This document shows, piece after piece, positions 8,403 through 13,909 of a stretch of 14,629 nt of DNA (position 1 is its first letter; each line of letters starts with the position of its first letter). Both the position numbers and the translations under genes were made by a program. Source of the stretch: CADEED01 sp035701825 (GTDB taxonomy: Bacteria; Pseudomonadota; Gammaproteobacteria; Steroidobacterales; Steroidobacteraceae); the NCBI GenBank assembly GCA_035701825.1, contig DASSRK010000004.1:1-14629 (forward strand), written 5' to 3'. The notes below the pieces were generated by a model. That model ran no database searches, was not told the DNA's origin, and was given only the letters and a program-made list of their open reading frames with translations.

Positions 8403-9520
8403 AGCCGCTGAACACCATCGAGGAAATCCTCGCCGACGTCGCCGCCGGCCGCATGGTGGTGATCATGGACGACGAGGATCGCGAGAACGAAGGCGACCTC
8501 ATCATGGCCGCGCAGAAAGTGCGCGCCGAGGACATCAACTTCATGGCGCGCTTCGGCCGCGGGCTCATCTGCCTGACGCTGACCGCCGAGCGCTGCAGGC
8601 AGCTGCGGCTGCCGCTGATGGTCAGCGAGACGCATCGCGAGCATCGCACCAACTTCACGCTGTCCATCGAGGCGGCCGAGGGCGTGACCACCGGCATCTC
8701 GGCCCACGATCGCGCGCACACCGTCATCACCGCGGTGAAGCCGAACGCGCGCCCGGAGGACCTGCGCCAGCCCGGGCACATCTTCCCCATCATGGCGCAG
8801 CCGGGCGGGGTGCTGACCCGCGCGGGGCACACCGAAGCCGGCTGCGATCTCGCGCGGCTGGCGGGCCTCGATCCTTCGGCGGTCATCGTCGAGATCATGA
8901 ACGACGACGGCAGCATGGCGCGGCGCCCGGATCTCGAAGCCTTCGCCGCGCGGCACGGACTCAAGATCGGCACGATCGCCGACCTGATCCGCTATCGCCT
9001 GCGCCAGGAGCGCTCGGTGGAGCGCATCGCCGAGCAGGACGTGGACACCGAGTTCGGCCCGTTCCGGCTGCTGGCGTACGAAGACCACGTGCACCGCGAC
9101 GTGCACCTGGCGCTGGTGCGCGGATCGCTGGAGAACACCGCGGCGCCGCTGGTGCGTGTGCATCCCATCGATACGCTGGCCGACCTCATCGGCCTGCGGG
9201 ACTCCGGCCGCACCTGGACGCTGCGCGATGCCATGAAGCGCATCGCCGAGGTCGGCACCGGCGTGGTCATCGTGCTGCGCGACCATGCGACGCCGCGCGA
9301 ACTGGCGGACGCGGTGGCGGCGCTCGGCCAGCGCGTCGAGCACGCGAACGCCGGCCAGACAGCGCCCCAGGTCGCCCCGCAGGTACTGCGCACCTACGGC
9401 ATCGGCGCGCAGATCCTCAAGGACCTCGGCGTCACGCGCATGCAGGTGCTGTCCACTCCCAAACAATTGCAGGGCATCGCGGCCTTCGGGCTCGAGATCA
9501 CCGGCTACGTGGCCGAGTAG
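8399..9520 (+). CDS. ribBA: RibBA-type protein: active DHBP synthase fused to a degenerate GTP cyclohydrolase II domain (RibBX type)
   Basis: The N-terminal half (about 1-205) is 3,4-dihydroxy-2-butanone-4-phosphate synthase, which makes the four-carbon unit for lumazine from ribulose-5-phosphate. It has DDEDRENEGDLI, HREHRTNFTLS, AHDRAHT, GHIFPI and GHTEAGCDLARLAG, and should be active. The C-terminal half (about 210-373) aligns in shape with GTP cyclohydrolase II but lacks the zinc site. Where RibA has Cys-x2-GD followed by CDC, this protein has VRVHPIDTLADLIGLRDSG with no cysteine, and the later EGRNIGL-type loop is also absent. The second activity is therefore predicted lost, as in the known proteobacterial RibBX variants. 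A separate RibA must then exist elsewhere. The 373-aa start is set by the ATGA overlap with ribE; the frame is open further upstream but only within ribE. Confidence 0.93.
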   Translation: MKPLNTIEEILADVAAGRMVVIMDDEDRENEGDLIMAAQKVRAEDINFMARFGRGLICLTLTAERCRQLRLPLMVSETHREHRTNFTLSIEAAEGVTTGISAHDRAHTVITAVKPNARPEDLRQPGHIFPIMAQPGGVLTRAGHTEAGCDLARLAGLDPSAVIVEIMNDDGSMARRPDLEAFAARHGLKIGTIADLIRYRLRQERSVERIAEQDVDTEFGPFRLLAYEDHVHRDVHLALVRGSLENTAAPLVRVHPIDTLADLIGLRDSGRTWTLRDAMKRIAEVGTGVVIVLRDHATPRELADAVAALGQRVEHANAGQTAPQVAPQVLRTYGIGAQILKDLGVTRMQVLSTPKQLQGIAAFGLEITGYVAE

Positions 9521-9524
9521 CCGC

Positions 9525-9554
9525 CTGAAAAGAACGGCAGCGGCTCTGTATACT
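9525..9554 (+). promoter_or_regulatory. Promoter before ribH (-35 CTGAAA, -10 TATACT)
   Basis: CTGAAA at 9525-9530 and TATACT at 9549-9554 are separated by 18 bp. The box is followed by CCCGCGCCC and the ribH ATG comes 9 bp after it. Transcription would begin about 0-4 nt before the start codon, so this promoter would give an essentially leaderless ribH-nusB message. It fills the only real gap (43 bp) within the riboflavin genes. Confidence 0.55.
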
Positions 9555-9563
9555 CCCGCGCCC

Positions 9564-10115
9564 ATGACCGGATCCAACGCCAGCGAACGCACCTTCGACG
9601 CCAGTGCGTGGCGCATCGCCATCGTCGCGGCGCGCTTCAATGCGCCCATCGTCGAGCAGCTGGTCGAGGGCGCGACGCGCGCCTGGGTGGCGCACGGCGG
9701 CAAGGCCGCGGAGCTCGTGGTCCAGCGCGTGCCCGGCGCCTTCGAGCTGCCGCTGGCGGCACTCAAGTTCGCGGCCTGCGGCGAGTACGATGCGGTGGTC
9801 GCGCTGGGCTGCGTGATCCGCGGCGATACGCCGCACTTCGAATTCGTGGCGGGCGAGTGCGCGCGCGGAATCATGGACGCGGGCCTGGCGAGCGGCGTAC
9901 CGGTGATCTTCGGCGTGCTCACCGTGGAGACGCAGGCGCAAGCCGAGGAGCGTGCCGCGCTCACGCGCATGAACAAGGGCGGCGAGTCGATGGAAGCCGC
10001 GCTCGAGATGATCGAACTACTGGCGCCCTTCGCGCCGCGCATGCCGGCGCGCGCGCCGGGCCGCGGGAAGTCACCGGCCGCGAAGCGCACGGGGCGACGC
10101 CCCCGGGGCAGATGA
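9564..10115 (+). CDS. ribH: 6,7-dimethyl-8-ribityllumazine synthase
   Basis: Condenses the ribitylaminopyrimidinedione with dihydroxybutanone phosphate, the penultimate step to riboflavin, and normally assembles as icosahedral or pentameric shells. The 183-aa product has RIAIVAARFN (about 17-26), VPGAFELPLA (about 55-64), the catalytic ALGCVIRGDTPHFEFV (about 78-93), and PVIFGVLTVET. GGESMEAALEMIELL follows near the end. It is longer than the usual 155-165 because of a basic Pro/Arg tail ending GRRPRGR. No Shine-Dalgarno precedes the ATG, and no other ATG or GTG lies between it and the conserved core, so the start is firm. The stop overlaps the nusB start. Confidence 0.97.
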   Translation: MTGSNASERTFDASAWRIAIVAARFNAPIVEQLVEGATRAWVAHGGKAAELVVQRVPGAFELPLAALKFAACGEYDAVVALGCVIRGDTPHFEFVAGECARGIMDAGLASGVPVIFGVLTVETQAQAEERAALTRMNKGGESMEAALEMIELLAPFAPRMPARAPGRGKSPAAKRTGRRPRGR

Positions 10116-10555
10116 TGGCGCGCGGCGGCATCAACCCGGCCTCGGCGCGGCGCGCGGTGGCGCGCAAGCTCGCCATGCAGGCGCTGTATCGCTGGCAGAT
10201 CAACGCCTCGCCCTGGCAGGACGTGGTCAACGAGTTCGCGGCCGAAGAAGACATGCGCAAGGCGGACCGCGGCTACTTCAACCAGCTGGTCACCGACATC
10301 TGCGGCAATAGCGAGGCGCTCGACGGCGCGCTCGGCGCCTGGATGGACCGCAAGCCCGCGGAGCTCGACCCGGTGGAACGCGCCGTGCTGTGGGTCGGCG
10401 CCCACGAACTGCGCTCGGCGCCGGACGTGCCGTACCGCGTGGTGATCAACGAGGCGGTGGGCCTCGCCAAGCGCTTCGGCGCCACCGACAGCCACAAGTT
10501 CGTGAACGCGGTACTCGACGCCGCGGCGAAGGAGTTGCGTCCCCATGAACATTGA
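10112..10555 (+). CDS. nusB: Transcription antitermination factor NusB
   Basis: An all-helical RNA-binding factor that, with NusE (S10), binds BoxA RNA and suppresses Rho-dependent termination in rRNA operons. The 147-aa product has the N-terminal ARRAVARKLAMQALYRWQ segment, the VERAVLWVGAHEL helix, PYRVVINEAVGLAKRFGATDS, and KFVNAVLDAAAKELR at the end; length is normal. Two adjacent ATGs are possible. 10112 overlaps the ribH TGA by four bases; 10115 overlaps by one and sits at a better distance (6 nt) from GGGG at 10105-10108. An inverted repeat covers its stop codon. Confidence 0.95.
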   Translation: MMARGGINPASARRAVARKLAMQALYRWQINASPWQDVVNEFAAEEDMRKADRGYFNQLVTDICGNSEALDGALGAWMDRKPAELDPVERAVLWVGAHELRSAPDVPYRVVINEAVGLAKRFGATDSHKFVNAVLDAAAKELRPHEH

Positions 10556-10574
10556 GCTCTTGAGTGTTCAATGT
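10549..10574 (+). other. Inverted repeat spanning the nusB stop codon
   Basis: ACATTGAGC (10549-10557) can pair with GTTCAATGT (10566-10574) around an 8-nt loop, with one G-U pair. A competing pairing, TGAACA (10546-10551) with TGTTCA (10565-10570), is mutually exclusive with it. No T-run follows, so this is not a standard intrinsic terminator. It could be an mRNA-end or processing structure between nusB and thiL. Confidence 0.4.
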
Positions 10575-10576
10575 AA

Positions 10577-10593
10577 GGCCCCGCCCCGGGGCC
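10577..10593 (+). other. GC-rich hairpin in the nusB-thiL spacer
   Basis: GGCCCCG pairs with CGGGGCC around a CCC loop (7-bp stem). It is followed by GTTGCGAG rather than a T-tract, so termination is unlikely to be intrinsic. It may attenuate, or may stabilise the upstream message. The remaining spacer contains the direct repeat GCGCCTGAA at 10612-10620 and 10626-10634. Confidence 0.4.
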
Positions 10594-10636
10594 GTTGCGA
10601 GCGGCGCGTGAGCGCCTGAAGATGGGCGCCTGAAAA

Positions 10637-11611
10637 TTGAGCGCGCCGGGAGAATTCGAGCTCATCGGCAAATACTTCGCGCGGCTCGGCGCGCCGCGCC
10701 ACGACGTGCGCATCGGCGTGGGCGACGATGGCGCGGTGCTCGTGCCGCCGGCCTCGCGCGAGCTGGTCGCCGTCACCGACTCGCTGGTCGAGGACGTGCA
10801 CTTCCCGAAAGGCTCGCCGCCCGCGTCGATCGGCCATCGCGCCTTCGCGGTGAATCTCTCCGACATCGCGGCCATGGGCGCCGAGCCCACCTGGGCATTG
10901 CTGGCGTTGACGCTGCCGGAGTCCGACCCGGAATGGCTCGAGCAATTCTCGCGCGCGGCGGGTGACCTCTGCCGGCGGCACAACGTGGCGCTGGTCGGCG
11001 GCGACACGGCGCGCGGGCCGTTGTCGGTGACCGTGACCCTGCTCGGCTTCGTGCCCATCGGCGTGGCGCTGGAACGCAAGGGCGGCCAGGCGGGCGACGC
11101 GATTTTCGTCACCGGATCGCCGGGCGACTCGGCCGCGGGCCTGGCGCTCGAGCAGAACCGGCTGCACGTCGCCGATGCCATGTCCGCGCAGATCCTGCGC
11201 GACCGTTTCCTGTTCCCGACGCCGCGCTGCGAGGTGGGCGTGGCGTTGCGCGGCCTCGCGAGCGCCTGCATCGACGTGTCCGACGGCCTGGGGGGCGACC
11301 TCGAGAAGCTGTGCCAGGCGAGCGGTTGCGGTGCGCAAATCGACGCGGCCGCGCTGCCGGTGTCCGAAGCGCTGGTGAGCGCGGTCGGGCGCGAGCTGGC
11401 GCGCGAATACGCGCTCACCGGCGGCGAGGACTACGAACTACTGTTCACCGTCCCGCTCGCGAGGCTGGGTGCGATGACGCATGCCGTGGCGCTCGGCCTC
11501 GGGCCCGTCACCCGCATCGGCAGCCTGGTGGCCGGAACCGGCGTCAGGGTTTCCACGCGCGGCGGTGTGATGCAGTTCTCGGGTGCCGGATTCGATCATT
11601 TCGCGCGCTGA
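10637..11611 (+). CDS. thiL: Thiamine-monophosphate kinase
   Basis: Phosphorylates thiamine monophosphate to thiamine diphosphate with ATP, the last step of cofactor synthesis. The 324-aa length is normal and motifs are complete: GVGDDGAV (about 27-34), VTDSLVEDVHF (46-56), NLSDIAAMGAEPTWALLAL (73-91), VGGDTARG (120-127), the phosphate-binding SDGLGGDL (215-222) and TGGEDYELLFT (261-271). The start appears to be TTG at 10637, giving SAPGEFELIGKYF, which matches the usual GEFxLI opening. No better start exists between it and the conserved core. An in-frame ATG at 10622 is cut off by a TGA at 10631. The Shine-Dalgarno is weak. In E. coli pgpA follows thiL; here a kinase gene does. Confidence 0.95.
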   Translation: MSAPGEFELIGKYFARLGAPRHDVRIGVGDDGAVLVPPASRELVAVTDSLVEDVHFPKGSPPASIGHRAFAVNLSDIAAMGAEPTWALLALTLPESDPEWLEQFSRAAGDLCRRHNVALVGGDTARGPLSVTVTLLGFVPIGVALERKGGQAGDAIFVTGSPGDSAAGLALEQNRLHVADAMSAQILRDRFLFPTPRCEVGVALRGLASACIDVSDGLGGDLEKLCQASGCGAQIDAAALPVSEALVSAVGRELAREYALTGGEDYELLFTVPLARLGAMTHAVALGLGPVTRIGSLVAGTGVRVSTRGGVMQFSGAGFDHFAR

Positions 11612-11653
11612 GCGCGCCTGTCAGACGTTGCGCCGCCACCAGTGAAGCTAGAC

Positions 11654-11668
11654 CCCGGTCACACCGGG
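11654..11668 (+). other. Small hairpin in the thiL-kinase spacer
   Basis: CCCGGT pairs with ACCGGG around CAC. No T-run follows, so it is only a possible structure at the 3' end of thiL. The rest of the 154-bp spacer (11612-11765) shows a weak TATTCT box at 11685-11690 without a clear -35, and no Shine-Dalgarno before the kinase ATG. Confidence 0.3.
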
Positions 11669-11765
11669 CCGCCGGGCGCGGCCTTATTCTGCCGGCACAT
11701 TTACAAGGGACTGTGCTGGTACGGGGAAGACTCGCGCCGGCATTTTGCTTACGCCGCTCCGAACA

Positions 11766-13094
11766 ATGTCGCTGCAAGCCACCAAGACCGGCCCCGATGT
11801 TCAGGCGCAGAAGATCCTGGAGAACCGCGCTCCGGACCGCATCGGTAAATATGTAATCATCAACGAGGTCGGCCGCGGCTCGACCGGCACCGTCTATCTA
11901 TCCCACGACCCGTACTACGGGCGCGACGTCGCGATCAAGGTCTACAACATGGACCCGGATCAGAGCGACGAGCGCGCCAAGATCGCCCGCAAGATGTTCC
12001 TGTCGGAAGCGCACATGGTCGGCATGCTGCAGCATCCGCACATCCTGCCCATCTACGACGCCGGCGAGGAGAACGGCCGCTGTTACATCGTCACCGAGCA
12101 CGTGCACGGCGCGCGCACGCTGTCGGCGTACTGCCGCCCCGACAACCTGCTGCGCGTCGACGACGTCGTCGAGATCATGTTCAAGTGCGCGAAGGCGCTG
12201 CACTACGCCCACACGCGTGGGGTCATCCACCGGGATATCAAACCCTCGAACATCATGCTCACGCAGGATTCCGACGTGCGCATCATCGACTTCGGCATCG
12301 CGCTGGTGGCGGACTCGGAGATCTCGCGCATCGAGGGCATCGCCGGGTCGCCGTCGTACATGTCCCCCGAACAGGTGCAGAGCCTCGAGCTCACGCACCA
12401 CTCGGACCTGTATTCGCTCGGCGCGGTGATGTACGAGCTGCTGACCGGCATCCGGCCGTTCCGGGCCGGCAACCTGGTCAAGCTGCTGCACCAGATCGTC
12501 TACGCCACGCCGCCGCCGATCCACACGCAGCGCAAGGACGTTCCCGAGGAGCTCGAGGAAATCGTGGTCACGGCGATGCAGAAGTCGCCGGACAAGCGCC
12601 ACAAGTCGGGCGCGGACTTCGCCGCCGAGCTCACGCGGGTGCACCAGCGCCTGCGCGAGCAGAACGCCCGCGTCGACCAGCAGGCGCAGTTCGACGTGTT
12701 GCGCCGCCTGCGTTTCTTCCACGAGTTCTCGCACGCCGAGATCTGGGAAGTGCTGCGGGCCAGCACCATGAGCGAGTATCCGGCCGGCGAAGAGATCGTG
12801 AAGGAAGGCGAGATGGACGATCGCTTCTACATCCTGGTGGCCGGCAAGTGCGCCGTGGAGCGCCACGGCAAGACGCTCGGCACCATGGAATCGGGCGATT
12901 GCTTCGGCGAGACCAGTTATGTGCGCGGCGCGCGCCGTACCGCGACCATCCGTGCGGAGACACCCGTCGCGGTGCTGCGCGTGAGCTCGACCCTGCTCGA
13001 ACAGGTGTCCGCGGCCTGCCAGCTGCGCTTCAATCGCGTGTTCCTGCGGGCGCTGGTGTCCCGGTTGCAGGGTAACGAGCCGTCGGTCGAATGA
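11766..13094 (+). CDS. Ser/Thr protein kinase with C-terminal cyclic-nucleotide-binding domain
   Basis: A Hanks-type (PknB-like) kinase, 442 aa, with no membrane segment, hence cytosolic. The kinase domain (about 30-290) has the glycine loop GRGSTGTVY (37-44), Lys58 in VAIK, Glu81, catalytic HRDIKPSN (155-162, Asp157), DFG at 175-177, and GSPSYMSPE closing the activation loop. All catalytic residues are present. A short helical linker (about 291-315) leads to a CRP/PKA-type cNMP domain (about 317-430). This has VKEGEMDDRFYILVAGKCAV, a phosphate-binding cassette FGETSYVRGARRTATI with Glu381 and Arg390/391, and a closing helix. Cyclic-nucleotide control of kinase activity is inferred. The ATG at 11766 was chosen over TTG 11745 as the first ATG; neither has a Shine-Dalgarno. 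It follows thiL and ends at a strong terminator. Confidence 0.93.
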   Translation: MSLQATKTGPDVQAQKILENRAPDRIGKYVIINEVGRGSTGTVYLSHDPYYGRDVAIKVYNMDPDQSDERAKIARKMFLSEAHMVGMLQHPHILPIYDAGEENGRCYIVTEHVHGARTLSAYCRPDNLLRVDDVVEIMFKCAKALHYAHTRGVIHRDIKPSNIMLTQDSDVRIIDFGIALVADSEISRIEGIAGSPSYMSPEQVQSLELTHHSDLYSLGAVMYELLTGIRPFRAGNLVKLLHQIVYATPPPIHTQRKDVPEELEEIVVTAMQKSPDKRHKSGADFAAELTRVHQRLREQNARVDQQAQFDVLRRLRFFHEFSHAEIWEVLRASTMSEYPAGEEIVKEGEMDDRFYILVAGKCAVERHGKTLGTMESGDCFGETSYVRGARRTATIRAETPVAVLRVSSTLLEQVSAACQLRFNRVFLRALVSRLQGNEPSVE

Positions 13095-13118
13095 CCCCCT
13101 GACGATCATTTCGTCGCG

Positions 13119-13149
13119 AACGGCGCCCGCTTCGGCGCCGTTTTCCTTT
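13119..13149 (+). terminator. Rho-independent terminator after the kinase gene
   Basis: AACGGCGCC (13119-13127) pairs perfectly with GGCGCCGTT (13134-13142) around a CGCTTC loop and runs into TTCCTTT. It lies 25 bp after the kinase stop, so it ends the long plus-strand block and separates it from the secreted-protein gene. Confidence 0.85.
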
Positions 13150-13192
13150 GCGGTGCTTGCACCGGTCGCTGCCTGCTCCCGAATATCCACCG

Positions 13193-13909
13193 ATGAACAA
13201 GCGACTGATCTTTGCGCTGCCGTGTGCCGCGTTGTTGTCCACGGCGCTGGCGGCAGCGCCGCACGAGTACCCGCTCGAGACCACGTCCGGATTGCGGATG
13301 CACAACGTGCAGGCCACGCCGGTCAAGCTCGAGGGCAAACGCGGCCTGATGGTCGTGATCTCGGATGAAGAGAAGCAGCGGATCGCCCGGCAGCCTGCCG
13401 GCCAGAAGAACGTCGTCGAAACGCTGGTCGTGATCGAAGACAGTGATTTCACCAATGGGGTGATCGAGGCGGAGATCGCGGGTGAACCTTCGCCGGATGC
13501 CCCGGAGGGCGCACGGGGTTTCGTCGGCATCGCATTTCGCGTGAAGCCCGATCTTCTGACCTATGACGCGTTCTATCTACGTCCGACCAACGGCCGCGCG
13601 GACGACCAGGAGCGCCGCAATCATTCCGTCCAGTACGTCTCGCATCCCGACTGGCCCTGGCCGCGCCTGCGGTCGGAGACGCCGGGCCGGTACGAGTCGT
13701 ACGTGGATCTGGAGCCGGGCCGTTGGACCCGGATTCGGATCGAGGTGCAGGGCGAACGCGCCCGCCTGTTCGTGCACGGACAGGCACAACCGACGCTCAT
13801 CGTGAACGACCTGAAGAGCGGCACGCAGGGCAGGGGCGCGATCGCGCTGTGGACCACCGGCAGCACGGTGGCCCATTTCCGCGCGGTGCGCGTCAGCGCT
13901 GCCGACTAG
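13193..13909 (+). CDS. Secreted protein of unknown function, probable concanavalin A-like (LamG/GH16-like) fold
   Basis: The 238-aa product opens with a clear Sec signal peptide: MNKR, then a hydrophobic IFALPCAALLSTALA, with a likely AxA cleavage site near residue 20-23. The mature part reads as a beta-sandwich. It has DFTNGVIEAEIAGEP, GFVGIAFRVKPD, YDAFYLRPTNGR, YVSHPDWPWPRLR, ESYVDLEPGRWTRIRIEV, ARLFVHGQ, GAIALWTTGSTVAHFRAV. This resembles lectin/glucanase-like domains often labelled DUF1080 or family-16 glycoside hydrolase. I see no certain catalytic motif, so enzyme activity is not claimed; carbohydrate binding is a guess from the fold. ATG 13193 was chosen because the signal peptide starts there, although the Shine-Dalgarno is poor and the frame opens earlier at 13148. 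Its TAG overlaps the stop of the convergent porin. Confidence 0.75.
   Translation: MNKRLIFALPCAALLSTALAAAPHEYPLETTSGLRMHNVQATPVKLEGKRGLMVVISDEEKQRIARQPAGQKNVVETLVVIEDSDFTNGVIEAEIAGEPSPDAPEGARGFVGIAFRVKPDLLTYDAFYLRPTNGRADDQERRNHSVQYVSHPDWPWPRLRSETPGRYESYVDLEPGRWTRIRIEVQGERARLFVHGQAQPTLIVNDLKSGTQGRGAIALWTTGSTVAHFRAVRVSAAD

Noticed and set aside
9521..9563. FMN riboswitch upstream of ribH
   Set aside because: The 43-bp gap is far too short, and none of the conserved RFN-element strings are present there or before ribD, ribE or ribBA.
8360..10552. A 730-codon open frame on the minus strand opposite ribBA, ribH and nusB
   Set aside because: It is antisense to well-identified genes, its translation is dominated by Arg, Ala, Gly, His, Asp and Val with no recognisable domain, and such frames are expected opposite GC-rich codons.
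10577..10593. Intrinsic terminator after nusB
   Set aside because: The GC stem is good but GTTGCGAG follows it, not a T-tract, so it is listed only as a hairpin.
10556..10636. TPP riboswitch before thiL
   Set aside because: The spacer lacks the conserved CTGAGA and related core segments and is too short for the aptamer.
11642..11848. Possible 68-residue small protein in the thiL-kinase spacer
   Set aside because: It begins with GTG without a Shine-Dalgarno, runs 80 bp into the kinase gene in another register, and shows no signal peptide, motif or helix pattern.
11898..13190. A 430-codon minus-strand frame opposite the kinase gene
   Set aside because: Same shadow pattern (His/Arg/Val/Asp-rich, no motifs). 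It also reads through the terminator after the kinase.
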